Assembly (NCBI GenBank): GCA_051201675.1
Contig: CP179212.1
Span: forward strand, 992,001-1,056,000
Direction of reading: 5' to 3'
Source of the DNA: HTCC2207 sp002685195
GTDB taxonomy: Bacteria > Pseudomonadota > Gammaproteobacteria > Pseudomonadales > Porticoccaceae
DNA: 64,000 nt
A program made the position numbers and the translations under genes. The number at the start of each line of letters is the position of its first letter. The stretch's first letter is position 1. A model generated the notes under the pieces. That model saw only the letters and a list, made by a program, of their open reading frames with translations. It was not told where the DNA came from and did no database searches. This document shows, piece by piece, positions 8,657 to 17,894 of the stretch.

Positions 8657-9721
8657 ATGAATATGAAATGCTCTTCTCTTTTTAATAGTCTCCTAAGCTA
8701 TGCAAAAATATCGTCTCTCATTGTCCTGCTATTAAGTGGCTTCGCCGGCGCAATTGACTTCGAAGAATATGACGATGACGTGGCAGCATTGCTACGAGAG
8801 TATCAAAGTCATTCTGATTCAAAGGGTTCCTACAACCCGTCGGTTTTGTCTTTTAATGAGACAGAAGAAGCCAATACGCTGGTAGATTTTGAAAACGGTC
8901 TGATCTTTTTAACAGCAATTACACCAGAGACGTTAAAACAGTCAATTGTTGATGTGTTACTCACACAGATCGACCCCTCAGTGATCGATGCAAAAACAGC
9001 TCAAGATTTTGGGCTCGTCAATGAAACAACCAATAAGCCATTTTTTTGGGGTCAGGTCTTAGATCATAAAGGTAGGCCCATTCAGGCAAGGCGCGCTGCC
9101 GCTGAGTTTGCCGATGTTTTACTGAGGCAAAAGTCATTTGAAGCAGGAAGATTCAGTGTGTCGATCAACATGGTGGAAACCCATAAAGATATTGCCGGCA
9201 GCAAATACGTAAAATATGCTAAAAAAGCAAGCCGTCAACATAATGTGTCTGTTTCTTTAATGATGGCCATTATGGAAACCGAGAGCTCTTTCAATCCACT
9301 GGCTCGTTCTCGCTCGAATGCCCTTGGGTTGATGCAAATTAAGGCTGACACCGCAGGCAGAGATTATTTTTCGCTAATTAAGGGCTATAAACACACACCT
9401 TCATCAAATTTTTTATATCGGCCTGAAAATAATATTGAGGTCGCTGCAGGCTACCTAAATATTTTGAGTAATCGTTACTTAGTAGGTATTCGCGATCCGA
9501 AGAAGCTTGAGTATGCAATAATTTCTAGCTACAACGGTGGAGCAGGCAACCTTTGGCGCAGCCTCAATAAAAATGGCAACAAAACTAAAGCAATTGCGCG
9601 CATTAACAAGATGTCGACCAAAGACTTCTACTGGTTTCTTACTAATCGACATATTAGAGAAGAGACAAGAAACTACGTTAGAAAAGTCAATACAAAGCAG
9701 CGTAAATACACTAATTTGTAG
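8657..9721 (+). CDS. mltC: MltC-like lytic murein transglycosylase
   Basis: Family 1C lytic transglycosylase that cleaves peptidoglycan glycan strands in the periplasm. The N-terminal part (about 40-175) is the MltC-type domain. The SLT domain (about 185-354) has METESSFNPLARSRSNALGL with catalytic E209, AYNGG-type SSYNGGAGN, and the MltC-like end YVRKVNTKQRKY. The N-terminal signal segment (about 16-31) ends FAGAID and lacks the Cys lipobox of E. coli MltC, so this copy may be soluble or signal-anchored. The ATG abuts the SDR stop without a gap, which is an odd pairing with metabolic genes. Confidence 0.85.
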   Translation: MNMKCSSLFNSLLSYAKISSLIVLLLSGFAGAIDFEEYDDDVAALLREYQSHSDSKGSYNPSVLSFNETEEANTLVDFENGLIFLTAITPETLKQSIVDVLLTQIDPSVIDAKTAQDFGLVNETTNKPFFWGQVLDHKGRPIQARRAAAEFADVLLRQKSFEAGRFSVSINMVETHKDIAGSKYVKYAKKASRQHNVSVSLMMAIMETESSFNPLARSRSNALGLMQIKADTAGRDYFSLIKGYKHTPSSNFLYRPENNIEVAAGYLNILSNRYLVGIRDPKKLEYAIISSYNGGAGNLWRSLNKNGNKTKAIARINKMSTKDFYWFLTNRHIREETRNYVRKVNTKQRKYTNL

Positions 9722-9870
9722 TACTGCATGGGAATGGTTCAAAGACTTTCAAGCAAGATAAACGTGATAATTAACGGCAGTGGGCTAATCTGGTTATTTT
9801 AGATAGTCTCTTTTTCCAAAAAAACTTTTTAAGCATTCATAGTTGAAACGACTGCTCGGTTATTAATGGT

Positions 9871-11754
9871 TTAAAAAGTATAGGAAAAGCTTGTTGTTAT
9901 ATTTCGCCCTGTATTAATAAAACCGATACTCTCCTCATGATCGCTGTTGAGTAAATTATTCACATTGACTCTCAGACTCATGGTTTCTTTTACTTCCCAT
10001 AGCAGTGAGACATCTACCCGAGAGAAACCGTTCATCTTGATCATTCCTGTCGGAATAGAACTATCGTAATAGTCGTCATTAAAATGAGCACGGGCTACCA
10101 AGGATATTTTGTTGAGCATCATATATGTCAGCTGTGCACTTGCTTTCCATTGAGGGCGCCTCCGTAGATTAGTATTATCATCAGGAAAAACTTCAATATT
10201 GTTGTAACTTATTTGAGCACTCGTGGCAAAACCTGCATTTATTACCAGATTGGCACTTATTTCTGTGCCTTTAGCGCGTACTTTGGATCGATTAACGTTG
10301 GTAAATAGAATAGGATCGAAATCAACTAACTGGGTAAAAGTATTTTGGTAAAAGCTTACTCGGGTGGATAAGCGATTCTGATAGAAAAGACTATCAAAGC
10401 TCAGATCGTAATTTTTGCTCGCTTCTGGCTTCAAGCTTAGATTACCAATTAATGGATGGCCAAGAGCAAAAAAACTTGGCAGCTTATAACCCTCACTAAA
10501 GTGTAACGAAACAATGTTGGAGCCCGTTAAATTATACCTAGCGATTAGGCGTTTAACAGTTACTGACATATTATCTGTTTTGTCATACCGAAACCCTGCG
10601 CTAATTAGCATCTCTCTCATCGGACTAAAACCGATCTCTGTAAAGATAGCTCCACCGTGCCTTTTCATCTGGTAGTTAGCTGAAATTCGATCCCCAAAAT
10701 CTATGAAGCTATTCATGCCTCCATTTTCGCTGGTAGCATTGATGCCGAATGCTAAACTTGAAAGGCTAGGCCAGTTATATCGAGCTACCATTGCAATGTC
10801 GCTACGTTCATAGTCTGTGTAGCTATCTATAGCAGGCACAGGGTTAAGTATGCCAGGGGCTATACCTTGACTAGAAATGTCTTCTTTTCTTCGAGAGTAT
10901 GCGGCTTGCATATTTAATTCTAGCGCACCAGTGAGTTCGTGTTGCAGAAGCACAGATAAATTTGTTTGTTTAAACTCACGATATTCAGGAGTGCGAATGA
11001 CAGCCAATCGATCCCCCCCACTGTCTTCGGGAAAGCTCTGAGACTCTCCGTAGGCATGGAAACTTGAAACGTGCCAGTGGGTTGATTCTTGGGAAGTTGA
11101 CTTCAAAGAACCAATAAATTCAGTTCGCTGGAATGCATCACCAAAGCGACCAATATCGCCGTCTTGGAGTGAGGCTGTAAAATTAAATTTGGCTTGATCC
11201 ATAAGTTCTGTGCCGATGTGCGCCGTGGCACCAAGAGTACTGTTCCCAGTAACTTTAAAGCTCATGGTGCCGAGATTTTCGGTTGTGTTGGATTTCGTTT
11301 GTACACTAATAACGCCGGTAAGTGCATCGCTTCCAAAGATGGTAGAAAATCCACCATAAAATATATCGATTTTTTCAATAACGGAGGGATCTATGGTTCC
11401 AAGGTCAAAAGCACCACCTCGGCTATTAGTGGGATCATTGACCTTGACACCATCGATTATAATAGTGACAAAATTTGGATCGCCGCCGCGAATAGATAAA
11501 AAAGTGAGTCCACCAGTTCCTCCCTGTTCGAAAATATCGATACCGGCTATCCCTCGCAATACATCCACAAAACTGTAGCCGGCTAATGAAGCAATATCAT
11601 GAGCATCAATACTTATTTTAGGAATACGATCCATTGTAAATGTTGGAGGTAGGTGCGACCCCACAACAGTAATCGTTTCAATATTGGTATCGGCTGCGTG
11701 CGCGGAATGACAAAAGTAAAGACTCGCTGAAATCAAAAGAATTAGTACTTTCAT
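9871..11754 (-). CDS. TonB-dependent outer membrane receptor
   Basis: 627-aa outer membrane receptor. It has a signal peptide (cleavage near AHA-AD, residue 20), a TonB box-like ETITVVGS, a plug domain (about 35-150) with SIRGGDPNFVTIIIDGVKVND, then a 22-strand type barrel ending in the terminal aromatic SYTF. The plug resembles the BtuB/colicin-I receptor group, but the substrate cannot be assigned; no B12 riboswitch is seen upstream. It lies 75 bp downstream of the haem/FG-GAP protein gene on the same strand, so co-expression is likely. It may import a metal chelate or an oligosaccharide. Confidence 0.9.
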   Translation of the reverse strand: MKVLILLISASLYFCHSAHAADTNIETITVVGSHLPPTFTMDRIPKISIDAHDIASLAGYSFVDVLRGIAGIDIFEQGGTGGLTFLSIRGGDPNFVTIIIDGVKVNDPTNSRGGAFDLGTIDPSVIEKIDIFYGGFSTIFGSDALTGVISVQTKSNTTENLGTMSFKVTGNSTLGATAHIGTELMDQAKFNFTASLQDGDIGRFGDAFQRTEFIGSLKSTSQESTHWHVSSFHAYGESQSFPEDSGGDRLAVIRTPEYREFKQTNLSVLLQHELTGALELNMQAAYSRRKEDISSQGIAPGILNPVPAIDSYTDYERSDIAMVARYNWPSLSSLAFGINATSENGGMNSFIDFGDRISANYQMKRHGGAIFTEIGFSPMREMLISAGFRYDKTDNMSVTVKRLIARYNLTGSNIVSLHFSEGYKLPSFFALGHPLIGNLSLKPEASKNYDLSFDSLFYQNRLSTRVSFYQNTFTQLVDFDPILFTNVNRSKVRAKGTEISANLVINAGFATSAQISYNNIEVFPDDNTNLRRRPQWKASAQLTYMMLNKISLVARAHFNDDYYDSSIPTGMIKMNGFSRVDVSLLWEVKETMSLRVNVNNLLNSDHEESIGFINTGRNITTSFSYTF

Positions 11755-11829
11755 AAAATGTATGTTTCGCGATCACTTTAAGTGAATAGGTTAAGTTGTT
11801 TGCATTAGCTAGTTGTTGTTAGAGAGCTA

Positions 11830-13389
11830 TTAGTCCTCTGTTACAGGATTATTTTCGAAAAAAATCACTCGACTTCCTAAATCGCCGTGAAAGTGCTCGT
11901 TATCACGAGTAACTTCGCTCTGGTTGAATAATATTTTGTCCAATAACATATCAACGCGAAATACTCCGCCAATGATGTCAAGAAAGCCATCTCCGGTAAT
12001 ATCTTTTAATTCAAGCGAAACTATCTGCTGGGGCTGAGAGGCAATGTTATGACGAACAAATTTTTCTCCGCCTGTATTTTCATACCAAATCAACCCTTGA
12101 CGTTTATTATCTTGCCAGTAGTTGTTCCAGCTACTGGCAACAATATCCATGTCACCGTCGTTGTCTAAGTCGCCGGCTTCAGCTTCTGCTGCACCATAAA
12201 AACGACCGATATCATGATAATCGAATTGAAAATTTCCTTTGTTTTCCAGCCACTGCACGCCATGGTACGGTTTCGGATCAGGTTGTAAATCGAGGGCGTC
12301 ACCATTGGTCATCAGCACATCAATATCCTGGTCGCCATCCAGATCAACTAGCTTCATGCTAGTAAAACCAAACATGGGGTGGGATGCTTCTGCAATTTTT
12401 ATGCGTTCAAACTCGCCTTTTCCTTTGTTAATAAGCGCCATTGCGATTTCATGCTCTTGGGCAATTAAACTGATAAAGTCAATCTTACCGTCATTATTTA
12501 AGTCAACTGGAAAAATGCTCAGAGCACCACTACCGTTTAAAAGAGTATGCAAAGAATAATTATCTTTGCCTATGTTTTCTAACCAAACCAAACCTCCAAC
12601 GGTTGCACCACCAAAAATAGCAACCGCGATATCTAAGTCACCATCGTTATCAATATCAACAGGACGAACATCAGTAATACGGCCAACATCCTTTAATAAA
12701 ACTACCTTTTGGAATTGTCCATTATCGTCTTGAATGAGGAGAACAACTTTACCGACAAGCTTTTCATTTGGCAGAAATTCGCCGAGGTCAGCGATAATGA
12801 TGTCGTTATCACCATCACCGTCATAATCTAATATCTCAGAATGTAACGGGATGTCGACGTTGGCTATGGCTTTTTCATGCCACTTATTTTGATAATAATT
12901 TAACAAAAGCACTTTATTTTGTTCAGCATCGCCGACAATAAACTCTACCCCAGGCTTTATACCAAGCTCAACGTTGTGAATATTCAGCACTAGCGGAGTG
13001 ATTGATTTGTCGACTATATCCTTAGCAACAAAACGAGGATTATCTTTGCTCTGCTCGAAATAAGGTAGCAATGGAAGTTGTTGTGGCGCATTGAGATAGT
13101 AGTAGGTTGCAATTGATAGTGCCTCGTCAGCGCTTATGAACTCATGTTTCAATCGTGCGTTCGCTAAATCCATCATTGCCCTTACAGAGCGAGGCCAATC
13201 TTTTGCAGGCATCAAATTTGGAGTAGGGGTTTTATGGCAGACACCGCAGTATTGCGTTACGGTTTTTGCATCTACGACTTCATCAACTTCGTTGGTGGTA
13301 TCCTCAGGCATTGCATAAACTGCCAAAGGCGAAAACAATATAGCTGAAATTAGCAGGCTAATGAGAAAGTGCAATTTCATTTTTATCAT
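11830..13389 (-). CDS. Periplasmic/secreted c-type haem and FG-GAP (VCBS) repeat protein
   Basis: 519 aa. It has a signal peptide (residues 1-26, cleavage at VYA-MP), then a cytochrome c-like segment with CGVCH at 48-52, followed by at least five beta-propeller FG-GAP/VCBS repeats carrying D-x-D-x-D-x-D calcium-type loops such as DYDGDGDNDIIIADLG, DIDNDGDLDIAVA and DLDGDQDIDVLM. The haem motif plus propeller architecture suggests an exported electron-transfer or ligand-binding protein; its function is unknown. It probably forms an operon with the downstream TonB receptor. The alternative start M4 (ATG 13380) would not alter the mature protein. Confidence 0.8.
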   Translation of the reverse strand: MIKMKLHFLISLLISAILFSPLAVYAMPEDTTNEVDEVVDAKTVTQYCGVCHKTPTPNLMPAKDWPRSVRAMMDLANARLKHEFISADEALSIATYYYLNAPQQLPLLPYFEQSKDNPRFVAKDIVDKSITPLVLNIHNVELGIKPGVEFIVGDAEQNKVLLLNYYQNKWHEKAIANVDIPLHSEILDYDGDGDNDIIIADLGEFLPNEKLVGKVVLLIQDDNGQFQKVVLLKDVGRITDVRPVDIDNDGDLDIAVAIFGGATVGGLVWLENIGKDNYSLHTLLNGSGALSIFPVDLNNDGKIDFISLIAQEHEIAMALINKGKGEFERIKIAEASHPMFGFTSMKLVDLDGDQDIDVLMTNGDALDLQPDPKPYHGVQWLENKGNFQFDYHDIGRFYGAAEAEAGDLDNDGDMDIVASSWNNYWQDNKRQGLIWYENTGGEKFVRHNIASQPQQIVSLELKDITGDGFLDIIGGVFRVDMLLDKILFNQSEVTRDNEHFHGDLGSRVIFFENNPVTED

Positions 13390-13637
13390 TTAGATGTCTG
13401 TGGGAGTATCCGAGAACGATTCTTAAGGTTGAGGAATGCTATACGACATCCTCCTATTACTTCATGATGCAGATCAAAGCAACGATAGGTCTTGCAGAAA
13501 ATAAAGTGTTTCGATAAACCTTTGCTGAACTTTTTGACAACTGGCTTTCGAATATCTAAATAGTAATGTTAGTTCTTTATTAATAGCTTAATATGCGAGC
13601 AGGTGATATTTAAACTTAATGATCGACATTTAACTGT

Positions 13638-14249
13638 ATGAGAAATAATGTGATAACCAATACTGATGAAAAACGACTGCAGCGGTCAATGTCGACAAAT
13701 GGTAGTTATGTAAATTCTTTCGCTCAGATTTTGAGTCGCCATGGTCTAGTGATGGGAGTTTTTTTGCTCCTTTTAACTTGTGTGGCAAATAGTGTGGGGG
13801 ATATGACTTGGCAACTTACGGCATTTACAACCTCACCATTTAACTATGTTGCAGCAGCATTTGGCATTCTGCTGTCTTTCATCTTTTTTTTGAGGGTTAA
13901 AGGATATCGCTTTGATCTTAGACAGGGATATTGGATAACTTATCTTTTTTTAATATCGGTGATTGAAGAGATCGCTTTCCGCTTGATATTACCAAGCCTT
14001 CTGGCTAGTTTTTTAGGGATTTTGGCAGCAATTATTGTAAGTAATGTTTTCTTTGCGAGCATTCATTTTTTCACATTACGCTGGAAATCAACCAATTGTA
14101 TTTTTGTTTTTCTAGGAGGCTTAGGGCTAAGTCGTTTGCTCGGCAATACAGGGGATATTGCCATTGTGATTTTGGTGCATTGGTTTTTTACATTTTTAAA
14201 CACGCCAACTTCTCCTAATCGAACAGGGCAGGCAGCAATCAACGAGTAA
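13638..14249 (+). CDS. CPBP family intramembrane glutamic endopeptidase
   Basis: Membrane protein of 203 aa with about six hydrophobic segments. All three CPBP (Rce1-like) motifs are present: EExxxR at E110-E111 to R115, FFASIHF with H143, and HWFFTFLN with H181. The family comprises CAAX-protease-like membrane endopeptidases with varied or unknown substrates in bacteria. No clear ribosome-binding site precedes ATG 13638; M18 is a possible later start. It stands alone between divergent and convergent neighbours. Confidence 0.8.
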   Translation: MRNNVITNTDEKRLQRSMSTNGSYVNSFAQILSRHGLVMGVFLLLLTCVANSVGDMTWQLTAFTTSPFNYVAAAFGILLSFIFFLRVKGYRFDLRQGYWITYLFLISVIEEIAFRLILPSLLASFLGILAAIIVSNVFFASIHFFTLRWKSTNCIFVFLGGLGLSRLLGNTGDIAIVILVHWFFTFLNTPTSPNRTGQAAINE

Positions 14250-14257
14250 ATTTGAGT

Positions 14258-15139
14258 TTACTGGCTATGAAGCCTCATTAAACCCTCCTGAATAGTGCTC
14301 GCCACTAACCTACCATCTTGAGTGTAAAAGGTACCTCGGCTTAGGCCTCGAGCGCGGCTCGAGCGAAGACTGTCCATGTGATAAAGCATCCATTCGTCGG
14401 TTCTAAAGCTATCATGAAACCAAATACAGTGATCAAGGGAGGCCGGCTGTAATTTGGGATTCATCATACTCACCGCGTGGGGTAGCAGGGATGTGCTCAT
14501 CAAACTGAAGTCAGATGCGTAGGCAAGTATTGCGTGATGCAGACTATTATCTGTCTTACTTGGTAATTGACCTGCTACCTTAATCCAAATTAACTGCTCA
14601 GGCTTCCTCGGGGAGGGGTCCAAGTAATCAATGGGCTCAACTGATCGCATTTGGATAGGCCTCAGCGAGGGTCGATGCTTAGACGACTTAGTTTTAGTTG
14701 AGGGGTTCAATTGCTCCCTAATTTTAGCCCATCGATGGTTATCATCTTCAAGATCATCAGGGCCGGGACAGTCGGGCATATCAGCTTGGTGGTTTAAGCC
14801 CTCCTCAAGAACTTGGAACGACATTTCCGTGTTAAAAATAGCCTTTCCGCGCTGAGACGTTACTACTCGACGAGTAGTGAATGAGCCACCATCACGGATA
14901 TTATCTACTTCGTAAAGGATTGGTACATTTGGATCGCCGGGGCGCAAAAAATAGGCATGCTGAGAGTGTACAAGACGCTCATCATCGACCGTATCTTGAG
15001 CGGCACGCATTGCCTGAGCAAACACCTGGCCTCCGAAAACTCTTGAATTATTAGTTTCTGGGGTTGTGCCGCGGTAGATGTTGGTGTCTATCTTTTCTAG
15101 ATCAAGTATCTTGAGCAACTTTTGTAAAGCTTTAGACAT
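14258..15139 (-). CDS. tesB: Acyl-CoA thioesterase II TesB
   Basis: Double-hotdog acyl-CoA thioesterase, 293 aa (E. coli TesB 286). The N-terminal hotdog has VFGGQVFAQAM and SQHAYFLRPGD. The C-terminal hotdog has YASDFSLMSTSLLPH (catalytic Asp and Thr/Ser), SLDHCIWFH and ASTIQEGLMR (catalytic Gln). ATG 15139 has AAGGA 9 nt upstream; a TTG at 15145 is less likely. It releases free fatty acids from acyl-CoAs. It is divergent from the acyl-CoA dehydrogenase cluster and shares its 267-bp control region, which fits joint regulation. Confidence 0.93.
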   Translation of the reverse strand: MSKALQKLLKILDLEKIDTNIYRGTTPETNNSRVFGGQVFAQAMRAAQDTVDDERLVHSQHAYFLRPGDPNVPILYEVDNIRDGGSFTTRRVVTSQRGKAIFNTEMSFQVLEEGLNHQADMPDCPGPDDLEDDNHRWAKIREQLNPSTKTKSSKHRPSLRPIQMRSVEPIDYLDPSPRKPEQLIWIKVAGQLPSKTDNSLHHAILAYASDFSLMSTSLLPHAVSMMNPKLQPASLDHCIWFHDSFRTDEWMLYHMDSLRSSRARGLSRGTFYTQDGRLVASTIQEGLMRLHSQ

Positions 15140-15358
15140 CCACAATGGTCCTTGTGATCAGACAGTTAATATTATTAATCTGTAAATTTATATAGTTAAC
15201 TCACAACAACATAGCAAACAAGCACCTAGCATTCGTGGGCGGTGAGTCACCGAAATTCTTGAACGCAAGCATAACCTACTGTACCTTCAAGTTCCTCAAA
15301 AAAAGCACAATTCATTGAAAATGTGGAGCGTCTGTTCTTTCATTGACGCGATGACATA

Positions 15359-15385
15359 TTGACACATATACTGTCAAAATATAAT
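15359..15385 (+). promoter_or_regulatory. Promoter with inverted-repeat operator upstream of acyl-CoA dehydrogenase cluster
   Basis: TTGACA (15359-15364) and TATAAT (15380-15385) form a consensus promoter with a short 15-bp spacer. The TTGACA is also the left arm of a perfect inverted repeat TTGACA-N7-TGTCAA (15359-15377), so a dimeric repressor would cover the -35 and spacer. The first dehydrogenase starts 21 bp further on. The regulator is not identified in the window. Confidence 0.5.
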
Positions 15386-15406
15386 TAGAGCTAGTGGGAG
15401 CCTTAA

Positions 15407-16588
15407 GTGAGTAGTTTAGATAGTTTTAGACAAGAAACACGAGAGTGGTTAGAAGAAAACTGCCCTCAGAGTATGCGATCGCCAATGACTAATGTTGAGA
15501 ATGATCAATGTTGGGGTGGCCGTAAGTGGACGTTTAAGAGTGAAGATCAGAAATTGTGGATGGAGAGAATGGGTGCTAAGGGTTGGACTGCACCAGATTG
15601 GCCCAAAGAGTATGGTGGGGGAGGGTTAAACAAAGAGGAGCACAAAGTTTTGAAGTCAGAGTTGGGTCGCATTAGAGCGCGGTCTCCTCTGGATAGTTTT
15701 GGGATCTGGATGATCGGTCCAGCGCTTTTAAAGTTTGGCTCTGAAGCGCTAAAGCAACAACACCTACCGCCTATCGTGCGTGGTGAAATCCGCTGGTGTC
15801 AGGGCTACAGCGAGCCCGGTGCTGGCTCTGATTTAGCCGGATTGCAAAGCAAAGCTGTGGATATGGGAGATCACTTTATTGCCAATGGACAAAAGGTGTG
15901 GACTTCCTACGGTGACAAAGCAGATTGGATGTTTTGTCTACTGCGCACGGATCCTGATGCAAAAAAACAAATGGGCATCAGCCTAGTACTGTTTGATATG
16001 GAAACTCCTGGGGTAAATCCCAAACCAATTAAATTGATCTCTGGCAGTTCACCCTTTTGTGAAACCTTTCTTGATGATGTAAGAGTAGAGAGAGATCAGG
16101 TTGTAGGAGAGGTAAATCAAGGTTGGACCATTGCCAAGTACCTTCTTACTCATGAACGGGAAATGATAGGTGGCTTTGGTATTTCTGCTGCCGGATCCAA
16201 AACTCTTGGCATGATAGCCGCAGAGACAGTTGGAACTACAAATGGTCGTCTAGATGACTTATTTTTACGCACTGATGTCGCAAAGTGGGAAATTGATGCT
16301 GCGTCTTTTGCCTTTACAGCAGAAAGAGTGACCGATGAAGTTAAATCTGGAAGCGGTGTTGGGGCAACCTCTGCAATGTTGAAATATTATGGCACAGAGC
16401 TCAATAAGCGTCGCTTTGAGCATTTGGTGAAGATCAATGGCAGTAACTCTATGATTTGGGAAGGAGATGTATCCAACGATGGTTGGTTAGCCAAAACATG
16501 GTTGCGTACGAAGGGTAATTCAATTGAAGGTGGAACATCTGAAGTTCAGTTGAATATTATCGCTAAAAACATCCTTGGATTGGGTTAA
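15407..16588 (+). CDS. Acyl-CoA dehydrogenase (catalytic partner of a likely pair)
   Basis: FAD-dependent acyl-CoA dehydrogenase, 393 aa, GTG start with GGGAG at 15395-15399. It has N-terminal helical, middle beta (CQGYSEPGAGSDLAGLQ, GQKVWTSYGDKADW) and C-terminal helical domains. The end IEGGTSEVQLNIIAKNILG contains the Glu at the position of the usual catalytic base. It is followed 21 bp later by a second, base-less dehydrogenase. This resembles the alpha2-beta2 dehydrogenases known from steroid side-chain degradation (family knowledge; assignment here is inference). The actual substrate is unknown. Confidence 0.88.
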   Translation: MSSLDSFRQETREWLEENCPQSMRSPMTNVENDQCWGGRKWTFKSEDQKLWMERMGAKGWTAPDWPKEYGGGGLNKEEHKVLKSELGRIRARSPLDSFGIWMIGPALLKFGSEALKQQHLPPIVRGEIRWCQGYSEPGAGSDLAGLQSKAVDMGDHFIANGQKVWTSYGDKADWMFCLLRTDPDAKKQMGISLVLFDMETPGVNPKPIKLISGSSPFCETFLDDVRVERDQVVGEVNQGWTIAKYLLTHEREMIGGFGISAAGSKTLGMIAAETVGTTNGRLDDLFLRTDVAKWEIDAASFAFTAERVTDEVKSGSGVGATSAMLKYYGTELNKRRFEHLVKINGSNSMIWEGDVSNDGWLAKTWLRTKGNSIEGGTSEVQLNIIAKNILGLG

Positions 16589-16609
16589 CAGACTTTATAG
16601 GTATTTATC

Positions 16610-17749
16610 ATGGCGCTGGTATTAAACGAAGAACAACAAATGCTTAAAGAGTCTGCCCAAGGGTTCCTCGCTGAGCATTCTCCCGTCTCAGAACTTCGCA
16701 CTCAAAGGGATGCGGGTAGTGAAACAGGCTACTCGAGTACTCTTTGGAATCAAATGGTCAATATGGGTTGGGCTGCGATTTTGGTGCCCGAAGAATATGG
16801 TGGTCTGGCCTTTGGTCATGTGGGGATGGCTCAAATTGTCGAGCAGAGTGGCCGTACGCTAACTGCGTCTCCTCTTTTGTCAACCGCAGTGTTAGGGGTG
16901 ACCGCCATTTCTTTGGCCGGTAACGAAGAGCAGAAAACTGAGCTACTTGCAGGAATTGCCACCGGTGAAATAACCACAGCTCTGGCGGTTGATGAAAAAA
17001 TCCATCACTCGCCTACTCAAACCGCTATGACGGCCGAGAAAAAAGGCGATAGTTATCTTCTAAGTGGCGTTAAGCGCTATGTAGTCGATGGGAGTACTGC
17101 AGACAAACTTATCGTTGCAACACGAACGGCAGGCAAACCTGGAGATATGAAAGGGATTAGTTTGTTTATTGTCGATCGGACAGCTGAAGGTGTGAGTGTT
17201 GAGCGAACACAGATGGTTGATGGCCGTAATGCGGCCATTATCAGTTTTACTAATGTAAAAGTTGGGTCAGATGCCTTACTCGGAGAGCAAGACCGTGGGT
17301 TCCGGACACTCTCAGCGACATTAGATGCTGGCAATGCTCATTTGGCTGCTGAACTCTTGGGCATTTCTCAGGAAAGCTTTGATAGAACTCTCCAGTACAT
17401 GAAAGAGCGTAAACAGTTTGGAGCCTTCATTGGTTCGTTTCAAGCTCTGCAACATCGTGCAGCTCATTGGTGGAGTGAGATTGAGCTCTGCAAGTCAGTG
17501 GTTTTAAAAGCCCTACAGTCCATAGACGAAGGTGATGTGAAGAGCTCTGCTCTGGCGAGCATTGCCAAGGCTAAGCTTTGTGAAGTGGCGGAGCTATCTA
17601 CTAATGAGGCTATTCAGTTGCATGGCGGTATTGGTATGACAGACGAATATGAAATTGGATTTTTTATCAAACGTGCTCGGCCTGCTCAGGCTCTTTTTGG
17701 TGACTACAACTATCATGCGGACCGCTACGCACTAATTTGTGGTTATTAA
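16610..17749 (+). CDS. Acyl-CoA dehydrogenase (probable non-catalytic partner)
   Basis: 379-aa acyl-CoA dehydrogenase-fold protein with EEQQMLKESAQGFL at the N-terminus and IQLHGGIGMTDEYEIGFF near the C-terminus. The terminal segment RARPAQALFGDYNYHADRYA lacks the EGT-type Glu. The middle domain also lacks the usual TEP-type FAD loop (it reads ALAVDEKIHHSPTQTA). Such subunits in heteromeric dehydrogenases complete the FAD site of the partner. It is transcribed with the upstream gene and followed by a strong terminator at 17768. Confidence 0.85.
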   Translation: MALVLNEEQQMLKESAQGFLAEHSPVSELRTQRDAGSETGYSSTLWNQMVNMGWAAILVPEEYGGLAFGHVGMAQIVEQSGRTLTASPLLSTAVLGVTAISLAGNEEQKTELLAGIATGEITTALAVDEKIHHSPTQTAMTAEKKGDSYLLSGVKRYVVDGSTADKLIVATRTAGKPGDMKGISLFIVDRTAEGVSVERTQMVDGRNAAIISFTNVKVGSDALLGEQDRGFRTLSATLDAGNAHLAAELLGISQESFDRTLQYMKERKQFGAFIGSFQALQHRAAHWWSEIELCKSVVLKALQSIDEGDVKSSALASIAKAKLCEVAELSTNEAIQLHGGIGMTDEYEIGFFIKRARPAQALFGDYNYHADRYALICGY

Positions 17750-17767
17750 ATAGCTAAGAAATAACGA

Positions 17768-17795
17768 GGGTTACCAGTTAGGTAACCCTTTTTTT
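17768..17795 (+). terminator. Rho-independent terminator
   Basis: Perfect 8-bp stem GGGTTACC / GGTAACCC with loop AGTTA (17776-17780), followed by seven T. It ends the two-gene acyl-CoA dehydrogenase unit, so the next dehydrogenase at 17895 needs its own promoter. Confidence 0.92.
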
Positions 17796-17894
17796 GAATA
17801 GTAGTTATTGACATTGATAACGCCATTTTATGGGTTAAACTAGTTAAATCAAACTGCGCAGAGCGTCAAATTATACAATGATGAGGAAAAAGTG

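Noticed and set aside
9722..9870. Bidirectional terminator between mltC and the TonB receptor gene
   Set aside because: A/T runs are present but no stable stem could be paired by eye.
11755..11829. Cobalamin riboswitch upstream of the BtuB-like receptor
   Set aside because: Only 75 bp are available, with no B12-box-like sequence; the substrate is left open.
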